Notes: generated by a model not told the origin, from the letters alone. Shown: positions 36,114 through 44,789, counted from the first letter of the stretch. The stretch is 64,000 bases of DNA from Mycolicibacter heraklionensis (GCF_001021505.1 NZ_LDPO01000007.1:124001-188000); one strand, 5' to 3'. A program made the numbers and translations.

Positions 36114-36730
36114 TGCCCCGCCCGCCGGTTGAGCGCGAGGCGGCTACCCCCAGCACGACCGCGCAACGACAACGCTGCGAGCGCATCCTTGCCACCGCGG
36201 CCCGACTCGGTGCCCGCGACGGGCTGGAGGCCGTCCGGATGCAGGACGTGGCCGATCAATCCGCGGTATCGATCGCGACCGTCTACCGCTACTACCCCAC
36301 CAAGCATCACCTGTTCAGCGCCTTGTTGTTGCACTACACCCAGACCGCCGGTCCGTCGCACCCGCCGACGGGCTGTCCGGCGGCCGACGTCACCGACCTC
36401 ATGGTCAGTATCTGTCGATCGATGCTCGCGCGTCCGCGGCTGGCCCGCGCAATGATCACCTCGGTCAACGCCCGGCGATCCGAATCAACGGCGAGCGGTG
36501 ACTTCGACCTGCGCGCCGCCGTCTTGGCCGTCGCCGGCATCGCCCGGCCCGCACCGGCCGACACCCAGCTGGCACTACTGGTGGAGCAGTGCGCCTACGG
36601 CATCTTGTCCTGGGCCGTGATGGGTGAAACGACCCCTGCACAGGCCGAGCGCGACATGCGGCGCGCCTGCGAGCTACTGCTAGCGCCCTGGCGAGGTGAT
36701 ACGCGCGCCGGACCCGCGACGCGGCGCTGA
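36113..36730 (+). CDS. TetR-family regulator (KstR2-like helix arrangement)
   Basis: A 205-residue TetR protein with helix 1 CERILATAARLGARDGLEAV, HTH QDVADQSAVSIATVYR and YYPTKHHLFSALL. It is cotranscribed with the SDR (TGATG overlap) and convergent with the membrane-protein gene at 36680, overlapping it by about 50 bp. Probable ligand: an acyl-CoA or related intermediate of the adjacent catabolic genes, by analogy with TetR proteins in mycobacterial fadE clusters; not shown by sequence. Confidence 0.85.
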   Translation: MPRPPVEREAATPSTTAQRQRCERILATAARLGARDGLEAVRMQDVADQSAVSIATVYRYYPTKHHLFSALLLHYTQTAGPSHPPTGCPAADVTDLMVSICRSMLARPRLARAMITSVNARRSESTASGDFDLRAAVLAVAGIARPAPADTQLALLVEQCAYGILSWAVMGETTPAQAERDMRRACELLLAPWRGDTRAGPATRR

Positions 36731-37411
36731 CGCCGCACCCGGGGCTGCGCCATCGCCGGCGCGTGGCATCGCCAGCGCTGTCCCGAGGATCCAGGCGAAC
36801 AAGAACGCCGGCATTGCGGTGATCGCATATCCCTCCAGGGACAGCGGGCCGCCGCGGAAGACGAAGGTCAGCAGCAGCACCGGATGGACTACCGCGGCAG
36901 CGAGCGCGAGGTGGCCGGCGTACGACGGCAACGTCTGCCGGGCATACACCGCGATCACGAACGCGCCCAGCGCCACCACCAGGGGCATCCCCGACATGGC
37001 CAGCAGTCCGAACGTCAGGTCGTAGAGCAGTGCCGCCGCGTCGGCACTGCGGCGCCGGTACAGCAGCAGGTCAAAGGCGGTGAATCCGCTGAGCAGCAGC
37101 GTTACGCATCCGATGAAGCCCGCGGCGAAGCAGGTCGGCAGGATCGATTTCATCGGAACGCGATCCCGCAGGTACGTCCACACCGCGGCACCGAAGACGA
37201 ACCAGAGCGTGACGCCGACGGTATTGAGGGCCATCGTCAGGACCAACCGATCGTGGTGCGCGGCGGCCCACCGCGCCACGTCGACCGACTGCGTTCGGGT
37301 TCCCGGGAAAGACCAGATCGGGTACACCAGCAAGGTGATCGCGGGCAGGACGACACCGAGGACGCCGGACCATCGCGCCACTCGTGGTGCGTCCCAGGAT
37401 GTGCCGATCAC
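36680..37411 (-). CDS. integral membrane protein, unknown function
   Basis: Start GTG 37411 (MIGTSWDAPRVARWSGVLG) is preferred because GGGAGA lies about six bases upstream; the frame continues back into the DUF1906 gene without homology. The 243-residue protein has about seven hydrophobic helices (VLGVVLPAITLLVYPIW; LVLTMALNTVGVTLWFVFG; PTCFAAGFIGCVTLLLSG; LTFGLLAMSGMPLVVALGA; HLALAAAVVHPVLLLTFVF; GYAITAMPAFLFAWILGTA). No domain recognised. It follows the DUF1906 gene by 11 bp, so they are probably cotranscribed. Confidence 0.7.
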   Translation of the reverse strand: MIGTSWDAPRVARWSGVLGVVLPAITLLVYPIWSFPGTRTQSVDVARWAAAHHDRLVLTMALNTVGVTLWFVFGAAVWTYLRDRVPMKSILPTCFAAGFIGCVTLLLSGFTAFDLLLYRRRSADAAALLYDLTFGLLAMSGMPLVVALGAFVIAVYARQTLPSYAGHLALAAAVVHPVLLLTFVFRGGPLSLEGYAITAMPAFLFAWILGTALAMPRAGDGAAPGAASAPRRGSGARITSPGR

Positions 37412-37422
37412 GAAAGTTCTCC

Positions 37423-38208
37423 CTATTGTCGGGCGAGGTCCCATTGGCCGAAGTCCGCGGCGAGGACGTCGTTGACGTCGACATGTACGTCGTCGATGAC
37501 GAAACCCGGCTCGGTCGCGGTGACGATTTCTCGTTGGAAGAGTACGGCCGCCGGTTCGCGGTCCCCATGCGACCACGCCCGGGTCTGCCACGCCCACCGG
37601 TGACCCGGGCTGGTCGATTTTCCGACGACGCCGTCGTTGATCGCCCAGGTGCATTGCCGGGCGCCGCCGTAAATTCCGGTGCGGTCAACGCCCAGTACGG
37701 AATTGATCCCGCGAAACCATTGGACCGCCAGACTCTTCCATGATGTGGCGTCGATGTCCTCGTCGACGCTGAAGAAGATCGGCGCGGACGGCGGTCCCCC
37801 GGCGGCGGCGTGCAACCGTAGCGCCGTCCGCGCATCGGCCACGCCGCCGTCGTATCCCCGGGTGAAGTCCGACGGCGACTGCGGCCAACCTGGCTTGCCG
37901 AACTGGTAGCAGCTGGCGACCTGCAGGCCGGCGGCGCGGAGGCCGTCGGCGTAGTCGCGGGTGACGGGCTTGAAATCGAAGGTGGCGCCCGGCCGGAGCT
38001 CGGAGACGTAGACCAGCGCCCCGTCGAAACCGGCGGCCTTGATCTGTTCGGGCGACACCAGCCGGTGGGCGAAATCGATGACTTGCAGCCCGTTCGCACC
38101 GGCCCGCGGCGCGCCGACCGTCGCCCCGAGGGCACCGGGCAATGCCAGCGCCGGGCCGAGTAGCGCGGCATACCTGAGCACCTCGCGCCGCGAAGCGGAA
38201 CGCGTCAC
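37423..38208 (-). CDS. Tat-exported DUF1906 (Rv2525c-like) glycoside-hydrolase-like protein
   Basis: A 261-residue protein with a Tat signal (SRREVLRYAALLGPALALPG) and a TIM-barrel DUF1906 domain: GLQVIDFAHRLVSPEQIKAA, ASCYQFGKPGWPQSPSDFT, APIFFSVDEDIDATSWKSL, VQWFRGINSVLGVDRTGIYG and the final VHVDVNDVLAADFGQWDL. This fold is close to glycosyl-hydrolase-like lysins, and Rv2525c is a Tat substrate linked to cell-wall properties; a hydrolytic activity is not proven. A paralogue lies at 43730-44524. GTG start. Confidence 0.87.
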   Translation of the reverse strand: MTRSASRREVLRYAALLGPALALPGALGATVGAPRAGANGLQVIDFAHRLVSPEQIKAAGFDGALVYVSELRPGATFDFKPVTRDYADGLRAAGLQVASCYQFGKPGWPQSPSDFTRGYDGGVADARTALRLHAAAGGPPSAPIFFSVDEDIDATSWKSLAVQWFRGINSVLGVDRTGIYGGARQCTWAINDGVVGKSTSPGHRWAWQTRAWSHGDREPAAVLFQREIVTATEPGFVIDDVHVDVNDVLAADFGQWDLARQ

Positions 38209-38236
38209 AACTCCGAAGAGTACTGGCCGGACGTTC

Positions 38237-39157
38237 CTAGAACGTCCTGATCACCGATTCACCGAAATGCGATAGGGCCTCCACGGCCCGGCCGAGGCTG
38301 TCGCCGGGGACCGCGACCTGGACCCAGGTCACGCCGATCTCGGCCAGGCGGCCCAGACCGTCCAGATAGGCGCCGGGATCGAAGTCGTCGTAGCCGAGGC
38401 GGCCGCCGGCGAGGTTCGAGAAGCAGACGTCGATGGTGGACCAGTCACGGTCTGCTTTCTCGCAGCGTCGTCTCAGGTCGTCGATGCCTGCTGCCAGGGC
38501 TTCCAGCGAGTTCATCTCGGCGGTGCGGGCGGTGCTGGCCAGACCGGGCGGCGCCGGGAACGGCGCCCAGCCGTCACCCCGCGTCGCCACCCGCTGACGT
38601 GCCTTTCCCGTGTTGCCGCCGATCCAGATCGGCGGATGGGGGTTGCTGACCGGTCGCGGATGCGCGGTGATCCCGTGCGCCCGGAAATGTCGGCCCTCGA
38701 ACGAGACGTCATCACCGGTCCAGATAGCTCGGATGACGTCCAGGCTCTCTTCGACCAGTGCGGCGCGCTCATCGAAGTCCACCCCCAAAGCGGCGAACTC
38801 GCCCTTGAGGTAGCCGACACCAACGGCCAGGGTGAACCTTCCTCCCGACAAAAGATCCAGCGTCGCACCCGATTTCGCCACGACGAACGGGTTGCGGTAG
38901 GGCAAGACGACGACATTCGGGATGAACCGGATCTTCTCGGTGTGCGCTGCGGCGAATCCCATCGCCACGAAGGGATCGAGGCTGTCGTGGCCGCCGGCGT
39001 CGAGCCAGCGCTGGGTCGGCGCCGGGTGGTCCGTGAAACCCATGGCGTCAAACCCGGCGGCCTCGGCCGCCCGCGCAACGGTGGTCACCCCGCCTGCGGA
39101 GGCCAACTCGGGATCACACGGATGGGTGATGATCGGATAGGTGAAAGCGAACCGCAT
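38237..39157 (-). CDS. LLM-class F420-dependent oxidoreductase
   Basis: A 306-residue TIM-barrel LLM protein: MRFAFTYPIITHPCDPELAS, AGFDAMGFTDHPAPTQRWLD, IRFIPNVVVLPYRNPFVVAK, GGRFTLAVGVGYLKGEFAAL and HPPIWIGGNTGKARQRVA. AAGGAGAG precedes the ATG. It differs from the LLM at 34304 across the barrel, so these are not recent duplicates. It lies 27 bp downstream of the SDR remnant and probably once formed an operon with that gene. Substrate unknown. Confidence 0.88.
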   Translation of the reverse strand: MRFAFTYPIITHPCDPELASAGGVTTVARAAEAAGFDAMGFTDHPAPTQRWLDAGGHDSLDPFVAMGFAAAHTEKIRFIPNVVVLPYRNPFVVAKSGATLDLLSGGRFTLAVGVGYLKGEFAALGVDFDERAALVEESLDVIRAIWTGDDVSFEGRHFRAHGITAHPRPVSNPHPPIWIGGNTGKARQRVATRGDGWAPFPAPPGLASTARTAEMNSLEALAAGIDDLRRRCEKADRDWSTIDVCFSNLAGGRLGYDDFDPGAYLDGLGRLAEIGVTWVQVAVPGDSLGRAVEALSHFGESVIRTF

Positions 39158-39181
39158 ACGGCTCTCCTTCGCGTGGAGTTG

Positions 39182-39319
39182 CTAAGTGTTGGTAGGCCGT
39201 GACGGACCGAGTACGTAATCGCCACTGTCGGGATGGTGGTACCAGCCGCCCGCCGCGTGCGTTCCGCCGTCGACATGCAGCGTCTGTCCGGTCACATACG
39301 AACTCAGGTCTACCGATCC
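39182..39319 (-). pseudogene. C-terminal remnant of a short-chain dehydrogenase
   Basis: About 45 codons before a TAG at 39182-39184 encode DLSSYVTGQTLHVDGGTHAA then GGWYHHPDSGDYVLGPS, the C-terminal signature of FabG/carveol-type SDRs (SSYVTGQTLxVDGG). Upstream of this, the frame runs into the tesB gene in another frame and homology stops, so the first ~200 residues are missing. It abuts the tesB stop codon at 39310-39312, suggesting a deletion that brought tesB against the SDR tail. Confidence 0.8.
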
Positions 39320-40284
39320 TCGGGCTTCTGTCGTCCGGGCGCCTCGGCTATCGGCCGGACCAGGACTTCTTGAGCGGTGCTGGCCACATGGCGACCGGCG
39401 GCATCCACCATGGTGCCGTGCACCAGGGCGCGGTGGCCGGCCGTGGCGACGGTCTGCTGGGTGTAGAGGTGCCATCGATCGAAATGGACCGGACGGTGCA
39501 GCCAGACGCTGTGGTCCAGGGTCAGGCCGGTGTGCGTGGCATGGTCGACCGGCTCCGGGTGGGCACGAAATGCGGTGTCCACCAGTAGGTAATCGCTGGC
39601 ATAGGCAAGCAGCACTGCGTGCAGCTGCGCGTCGCGGTCGATCTCGCGTGGCAACCGCATCCAATGTGTACGCGGGCCCGGCGCCTGTGCGCCGCCGAGG
39701 AAGACGGGCGCTTCGGCGGTGCGGACTTCCAGTGGTGGGGGTCGTTCGATCCAGGTGTTACCCCGCCCGGCCAGGTACGGCGGGGCGTGCTGTACCCAGT
39801 GCTGCAGCAGCGGCAGGGCTTCCGGTGCGGGTCCGGGCAGCGGCACGGGGGTGGTGTCTGTGCTGTCGGGGCTGGTGTCGAAGGACACCGTCGCCACCAT
39901 CAGGGTGCGACCGTCCTGCTGTACGGTGACCTGCCGCGCCGACATGGTGCGCCCGTCGCGGGTGCGGTCGACGACGATCTCCAGAGGTATGGCGGAGTCG
40001 CCTGGGCGCAGAAACGACGCATGGATCGAATGGGCGGTGAGCCCGGGCACCGTGGCCGCGGCCGCTGCCATCGACTGGGCGATGAGCTGGCCGCCGAAGA
40101 TTCGGCCGAACCGGCCGGCCTCGTTCCCCGCCCGGAATCGGTCAGCGCCCATTGGGTGCAGGGTCAACACCTGCTGCAGCCTGTCCAGGGCGTCGTGCGT
40201 GGCGCGTTCCAGGTGGCTGCCGGACCCGAGCAGGGGACCGCAGTAGTCGGAACCAACGGAGACCTCGGACGCCGACGTCTGCAC
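39310..40284 (-). CDS. tesB: acyl-CoA thioesterase II (TesB family)
   Basis: A 324-residue double-hotdog thioesterase: RFRAGNEAGRFGRIFGGQLI then AQSMAAAAATVPGLTAHSIH, SFLRPGDSAIPLEIVVDRTR, and the second hotdog with LLAYASDYLLVDTAFRAHP, LTLDHSVWLHRPVHFDRWH and LVHGTMVDAAGRHVASTAQE. Asp, Thr/Ser and Gln of the TesB active site fall in the SDYLL, LDHS and AQE regions. It hydrolyses acyl-CoA to free acid and CoA. GGAGG lies five bases before GTG 40284, and the palindrome at 40318-40335 lies 34 bp upstream. Confidence 0.9.
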   Translation of the reverse strand: MQTSASEVSVGSDYCGPLLGSGSHLERATHDALDRLQQVLTLHPMGADRFRAGNEAGRFGRIFGGQLIAQSMAAAAATVPGLTAHSIHASFLRPGDSAIPLEIVVDRTRDGRTMSARQVTVQQDGRTLMVATVSFDTSPDSTDTTPVPLPGPAPEALPLLQHWVQHAPPYLAGRGNTWIERPPPLEVRTAEAPVFLGGAQAPGPRTHWMRLPREIDRDAQLHAVLLAYASDYLLVDTAFRAHPEPVDHATHTGLTLDHSVWLHRPVHFDRWHLYTQQTVATAGHRALVHGTMVDAAGRHVASTAQEVLVRPIAEAPGRQKPEDR

Positions 40285-41164
40285 AAGTTCCTCCGTAGTC
40301 GCTGATGTGACTGCTAGCCCATTTAAGTAAATGGGGTGATTCAGGTCAAGGGCGGACGCGATCCGTGCTCAGGAAACCACGTGCGTAGGGATCGGCCGCC
40401 GGCCATTTCGAAGGTAGCACGGCTTGATTCACCGAATCGTCGGTCTACGACACCGTCCGAGCATTCGGTCGATCAGCTGGGCTCGGGATCCGTTGGTATT
40501 TCGTGTGGTTCACCACCGTCGCCGTGTCGAGGCTTTCGCCGGTATGGCGTGTTCCTGCGGCGGGCAAATTTCTCTACATTGCGAATAGCACTGTCATACA
40601 GTGCGTTTCGGGGTGCATTGGCCTTTTTGGGCAACGCAGTTGGGTATGCGGAGCTGCTCGTTCGAGTTGACTACCCCCACCGTTGATGCCACCATGGCCG
40701 CGAACGCACCTCGCTAGGTGAGGCGTCTGTACGGATACAGGCCACTGACCTCAAACGTCGAGAGACGCCCAGGGTCAGGACAGCTCTTCCCGGCTTAAGG
40801 GTTGAGCCCAAGTGGCTTTCGGCCTATGGCTGGATACGCCGTGCAGTGCCAAAACTCTGTCGAGAGGGGTGCCGTCCGGCCGACTCCGCGCTGGTTCGGT
40901 TTGTCCCGATGTGCCCGCCGCAACGGCATCCCCGTGTGCCCTGGCCGTGAGGAGGTGAGAGCGACATTGAGTCCGAGCGATAGTCCTTATCCGAGTTCGA
41001 CGATCATTTCGTTCGAATCCTGCCCCGGCGCTGCTTTCACCTTCTGAACCGGTTCGCGCCGTACCGTATCAGCGCTGTCCTCATCGTGGACGTGCGCTGC
41101 CGTGACGCGCGAATATCCGCTTTTAGCAGCGTAATTCGTCATGCCTTCTCGAGGGAGATTTCCG
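40285..41164. other. 880-bp intergenic region between tesB and the PE gene
   Basis: Apart from the palindrome at 40318-40335, no gene is supported. Frames of 116 and 81 codons (40336-40686, 40802-41047) lack homology, ribosome sites and mycobacterial codon bias. The last 26 codons of the second, after GAGGAGG at ~40951, could be a leader peptide but evidence is slight. The region is less G/C-rich than coding DNA here, and the end carries the PE ribosome site GAGGGAG. Confidence 0.5.
40318..40335. promoter_or_regulatory. perfect palindrome upstream of tesB (operator candidate)
   Basis: CCCATTT (40318-40324) and AAATGGG (40329-40335) are perfect inverted repeats around AAGT, 34 bp upstream of the tesB GTG. 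The size and symmetry fit a TetR or related dimer site. No regulator gene is adjacent. Confidence 0.55.
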
Positions 41165-41464
41165 ATGTCTTTTGTGTCCGCCTTGCCCGAAGAACTGGCC
41201 GCGACAGCGGCCGATCTGCGCGGCGTCGGATATACGGTGGCCGCGCAGAGCGCCGCCGCCGCAGCGCCGACTACCGGCGTGATTCCCGCCGCCGCCGACG
41301 AGGTCTCGGTGCTGACCGCGGCTCAGTTCGCACGGCACGCCCAGGTGTACCAAGCGATCAGCAAGCGAGCCGCTGCGGTGCACGAGACGTTCGTGAACAC
41401 GCTGCAGCGCAGCGCGCAGTCATACGCAGCGACCGACGCCGCGAACGTCATCTCGTTCTACTGA
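41165..41464 (+). CDS. PE family protein
   Basis: A 99-residue PE protein from ATG 41165 ([20 protein letters not shown]; Pro-Glu at 8-9) with GAGGGAG upstream. It is the minimal two-helix PE domain, ending in [14 protein letters not shown], and carries the general ESX secretion pattern. It lies 14 bp before a PPE gene, the standard PE-PPE heterodimer layout for type VII secretion (helical bundle capped by an EspG chaperone). Confidence 0.92.
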   Translation: MSFVSALPEELAATAADLRGVGYTVAAQSAAAAAPTTGVIPAAADEVSVLTAAQFARHAQVYQAISKRAAAVHETFVNTLQRSAQSYAATDAANVISFY

Positions 41465-41478
41465 AAGGATTTTGGGTA

Positions 41479-42687
41479 ATGGACTACGGATCAATTCCAC
41501 CGGAGATCAACTCGGCACGGATGTACGCCGGACCGGGATCGGGGCCGATGTTGGCCGCTGCGGCTTCCTGGAATCTGCTGGCCTCGGAACTGCGCTCGGC
41601 AGCAACATCTTTCGAGTGGTTGGTGGCTAGCCTAGCCAGTCAAGGGTGGTGGGGGCCATCGGCATCGGCGATGGCGGCGGCGGCCGAACCCTACTTTGTG
41701 TGGCTGGGCGTGACCGCCGAGCAGGCCGAGCAGGCAGCGGCACAGGCGTACGCCGCGGCCGAAGCGTATGCCACGGCCCACGCCATGACCGTGCCGCCCG
41801 CGGCCATCGAGACCAACCGGGTGCTGCTGGCGTCATTGGTCAAGACCAACGCGCTGGGACAGAACACCGCGGCCATCGCAGCGGCCGAAGCTCGTTACGG
41901 CCAGATGTGGGCGCAAGACGCCGTCGCGATGTACGGCTACGCCGCGGCTTCCGCTACCGCCACACAACTGATCCCCTTCGCAGATGCTCCCGAAACCACC
42001 CATCAAGACGAGGGCGGGCCGGCCGCCGGCGGTGTAGACCCCACCGATGCCCACGCCCAGCTGCCCAATGCGTTGCGGAGCATGGCGTCGCCGGCGGAGG
42101 GCACCTCGCCGTCGTCACCCGATTGGGACTGGACCAAATTCTTCGACGGCCTCTTCGGGGATACCTGGGGCAGCGACGATGGGTCGGGTCTGAATATCAA
42201 TGCCCAGTTGTGGAACACCATCGCCGCAACCGGCATTTTCGACCCCGGCGGCAACATCGAGGGATTTTCCGGGCTGGCCACGCTCGGGTTTCTGGCACGC
42301 GGCATGGATGGCGGCACAGCCGCCCTGTCCCGCGCCGGGCTCGGCCCGGCCTCCGGTATGACACTGGCGTCGACGGCCACTGGTGGGCTGGAGGCCGCCG
42401 GCCGCGCTGCCGGCGGCGCCAGCTCCCCGGTGGCTGCCGGTGTGGGCCGCGCCACCCTGGTCGGTTCGTTGTCGGCGCCACCCAGCTGGGCGGCGGCCAC
42501 CCCGACAGGTGCTCCCACCGCCGGGACGGGTAGCGGCTGGACCGTCGCCCCGGAAAGCAGGTCGATGACCGCCATGCCTCCCCCGATTCCTCCGGGTGGC
42601 GCCGGCCGCCACGGCGGCTACGGTCTCGGCACACCGCGCTATGGGGTCAAGCTCACCGTCATGCCGCGTCCCATCGTGGTCGGGTAG
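41479..42687 (+). CDS. PPE family protein
   Basis: A 402-residue PPE protein from ATG 41479 ([20 protein letters not shown]), with AAAGGA upstream; the longer frame through the PE gene is a shadow. It has [20 protein letters not shown], the helical domain to ~175, an acidic middle segment ([20 protein letters not shown]) and a modified SVP motif, [12 protein letters not shown], near residue 335 with Ala in place of Val. The end is Gly/Pro-rich. Partner of the PE at 41165. Confidence 0.93.
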   Translation: MDYGSIPPEINSARMYAGPGSGPMLAAAASWNLLASELRSAATSFEWLVASLASQGWWGPSASAMAAAAEPYFVWLGVTAEQAEQAAAQAYAAAEAYATAHAMTVPPAAIETNRVLLASLVKTNALGQNTAAIAAAEARYGQMWAQDAVAMYGYAAASATATQLIPFADAPETTHQDEGGPAAGGVDPTDAHAQLPNALRSMASPAEGTSPSSPDWDWTKFFDGLFGDTWGSDDGSGLNINAQLWNTIAATGIFDPGGNIEGFSGLATLGFLARGMDGGTAALSRAGLGPASGMTLASTATGGLEAAGRAAGGASSPVAAGVGRATLVGSLSAPPSWAAATPTGAPTAGTGSGWTVAPESRSMTAMPPPIPPGGAGRHGGYGLGTPRYGVKLTVMPRPIVVG

Positions 42688-42703
42688 CGGCCCGTGTGCG
42701 CCT

Positions 42704-43606
42704 TTAGTCGGCGGTCTCCGGCGACGCCGCCGGCGTGCCTTGATAGAGCCGGACCACGCTGACGACCACGACCAGGCCCATCATGAACCACGTCATCTCA
42801 GCGCATGTCTCATAGATGTCGGCCAGTGCAACGGGTGTGCCCTGGATCGTCGTCGTGGCGTCGCCCGCGCGCAGCAGCCCGAGGTTCACCTGCAGGCCGA
42901 GTCCGAACCAGATGACGGCCGGCATCAACAGCGCCGACCGGGTGACGGAGGTGGGTTCCCGTCGCCACCGTCGTTCAATCAAGGCAAATGTCTGGAACAG
43001 CACCCACCCGGTGATCACCCAGCCGACGTAGTTGCTCAACGGCACGCCCAGAACCCCGCTCGGTGACCGGTAGGAGTACATCTGACGCACGTAGGCCCCG
43101 ATCGGGTCGATCACCAGGTCGTAGCCGCCGACGATCAGGGTGGCGACGACGGGTGTCACGACGACCGACAGCGTCCGGCTCCGGAACTCGCCCACAATCA
43201 CCCGGGCCAGAATCCAAGCCACCCAGGCCAGAATCGCCCAGGCCGCCACCACCGTGAACGGCACGCCGAACGCACGGGGTCCTTCCACGTGATGGGTGTA
43301 GAAGCCGAACGGGAAGCCGGTCGCGATACTGCACGCCTCCAGGCCGAATCCCACAGTCACCGCGATGGCCAAGTAGGCGACGGCGCCGGCGGGTTTGTAG
43401 AGCGTCAGCGTATGGAGCAACACGAACACCGCCAACGCCGCGCCCGAGATGGCTTCGGCGACAGCCGATATCGATGATCCGCCAGTCAAAGCGGTCGTTA
43501 CCATCGCAGCGAAGCACGTCGCGACGACGCACCAGCCCGCGACCACCAACAGGACCTCGGGTGCGCGCGGAGTCGTCGGCGATGTATTGCTGACCGGCGT
43601 CGACAC
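42704..43606 (-). CDS. carotenoid biosynthesis protein family (CruF/DUF422-like) membrane protein
   Basis: A ~300-residue membrane protein with about seven TM helices and polar motifs typical of the Caroten_synth (PF04240) family: ACSIATGFPFGFYTHH, RAFGVPFTVVAAWAILAWVA, VGGYDLVIDPIGAYVRQMYS and LSNYVGWVITGWVLFQTF. CruF relatives hydrate the psi end of carotenoids; other members are unassigned. The start is uncertain: GTG 43606 is chosen, but an ATG near 43724 would add a hydrophobic leader and overlap the divergent DUF1906 start. No other carotenoid genes are visible nearby. Confidence 0.75.
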   Translation of the reverse strand: MSTPVSNTSPTTPRAPEVLLVVAGWCVVATCFAAMVTTALTGGSSISAVAEAISGAALAVFVLLHTLTLYKPAGAVAYLAIAVTVGFGLEACSIATGFPFGFYTHHVEGPRAFGVPFTVVAAWAILAWVAWILARVIVGEFRSRTLSVVVTPVVATLIVGGYDLVIDPIGAYVRQMYSYRSPSGVLGVPLSNYVGWVITGWVLFQTFALIERRWRREPTSVTRSALLMPAVIWFGLGLQVNLGLLRAGDATTTIQGTPVALADIYETCAEMTWFMMGLVVVVSVVRLYQGTPAASPETAD

Positions 43607-43729
43607 GCACGAATCGTATCCGCCGACGACTCGCCTTCCGGGCAAAGCGACGATCTTTGCGGAAAAGCGTCCGAGCGCTCTCGGCGCGGGCAACACCATT
43701 AACAGCAGCCACATTGTTAACATCGGCCC

Positions 43730-44524
43730 GTGCCTGACTCTCCGCGGACTTCCCGCCCTCGGAACCACGTCTCCCGACGTGACGCACTGCGGTACGCATC
43801 CGCCGCGGCGCTCACCGGGCTGGGCGCAGCGACCACCGGAATGCCGACGGCGTCGGCTGCGGCTCCCACGCTCATCGACTACGCCATGCGCCAGATTCCG
43901 GCGCAGGACATCCGGGCCGCCGGCCATGCCGGAGTCATCAACTACGTGTCGACGTCGCGGCCTGGTTCGCACTTCGGCGCCAAGCCGATCACCCGGCCCT
44001 ACGCCGAATCGCTGACCGCCGCGGGACTGGTGATCGTCAGTAACTACCAGTACGGCAAGCCGGGCGGGACGGCACCGTCGGATTTCACCCGGGGATACCC
44101 CGGCGGTGTCTCCGACGCGCAGACCGCCTGGCAGCTGCACACCGCGGCAGGCGGCGGGCGCAGTGCGCCGATCTTCTTCAGCGTCGACGACGACATCGAC
44201 CGCAACACCTGGAACACCGTGGCACTGCAATGGTTTCGGGGAATCAACTCGGTACTGGGAGTGCAGCGCACCGGCGTCTACGGAGGCGTGAACGTGTGCC
44301 AGTGGGCGGCCGCCGACGGTGTCATCGGGGTCTCCCGCACACCCGGTAAGCGGTGGGCCTGGCAGACCCGATCCTGGTCGCGCGGCCAGGTCGACCCCGG
44401 TGCAGTGCTCTATCAGCGGATAGTGAGTACCGCCTCGAACCCGGGGCCGATCGTCGGGGGGATCGAAGTCGACGTCAACGATGTCCTGGCCCAGGACTGC
44501 GGCCAGTGGAATTTACATCCGTGA
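43730..44524 (+). CDS. Tat-exported DUF1906 (Rv2525c-like) protein, second copy
   Basis: A 264-residue paralogue of the 37423 protein: Tat signal SRRDALRYASAAALTGLGAA, then LIDYAMRQIPAQDIRAAGHA, SNYQYGKPGGTAPSDFTRGY, APIFFSVDDDIDRNTWNTVA, LQWFRGINSVLGVQRTGVYG and EVDVNDVLAQDCGQWNL. The domain lines up end to end with the first copy. GTG start at 43730, divergent from the carotenoid-family gene. Cell-wall-linked role inferred from Rv2525c; catalytic activity unproven. Confidence 0.87.
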   Translation: MPDSPRTSRPRNHVSRRDALRYASAAALTGLGAATTGMPTASAAAPTLIDYAMRQIPAQDIRAAGHAGVINYVSTSRPGSHFGAKPITRPYAESLTAAGLVIVSNYQYGKPGGTAPSDFTRGYPGGVSDAQTAWQLHTAAGGGRSAPIFFSVDDDIDRNTWNTVALQWFRGINSVLGVQRTGVYGGVNVCQWAAADGVIGVSRTPGKRWAWQTRSWSRGQVDPGAVLYQRIVSTASNPGPIVGGIEVDVNDVLAQDCGQWNLHP

Positions 44525-44538
44525 GGTCGTGCGACCGA

Positions 44539-44625
44539 TCAGGATTTGCTGGACAAAAAGAGTGCCAGGGTAAGCAACACGACACACGCGAGGCACGTGT
44601 AGACGCCCAGAGATGCTGACGCCAT
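44539..44625 (-). CDS. 28-residue single-span membrane peptide
   Basis: A short frame reading MASASLGVYTCLACVVLLTL then ALFLSSKS and TGA. AGGAG sits seven bases before the ATG (44633-44637 on the plus strand), the spacing of a real ribosome site. The peptide is one hydrophobic helix with a short polar N-terminus and a Ser/Lys tail, and has two Cys residues at positions 11 and 14 (CLAC). It lies 165 bp downstream of pfaC on the same strand and convergent with the DUF1906 gene. No family recognised; comparable small subunits stabilise membrane complexes. Confidence 0.55.
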   Translation of the reverse strand: MASASLGVYTCLACVVLLTLALFLSSKS

Positions 44626-44685
44626 AAGTGGGCTCCTGTCTGCGAAGACTTGGTTGGTCACGATTCGTTGAAGGCCGATCTACGC

Positions 44686-44701
44686 CCAGCTGCGCAGCTG
44701 G
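44686..44701. promoter_or_regulatory. 16-bp perfect palindrome between pfaC and the small peptide gene
   Basis: CCAGCTGC followed directly by GCAGCTGG. It lies 60 bp upstream of the small peptide gene and about 90 bp after the pfaC stop. It could be a protein-binding site; with no loop and no T-tract it is a poor terminator. Confidence 0.4.
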
Positions 44702-44789
44702 ACGGCCGTGCCGCGATCGCCCCTAAGCTAGCCGCCCGCCTCGGCCGCCGTCAACAAGGCTCCGGCGAGGCCGGCACCCAGCCTCTGAG

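Noticed and set aside
40336..40686. 116-codon plus-strand frame after tesB
   Set aside because: No recognisable domain, no ribosome site at its start, and codon third positions lack the strong G/C bias of neighbouring genes.
40802..41047. 81-codon frame, including a possible 26-30 codon leader peptide after GAGGAGG
   Set aside because: The ribosome-like sequence is badly spaced from GTG/TTG codons and the peptide has no distinctive property; possible but unsupported.
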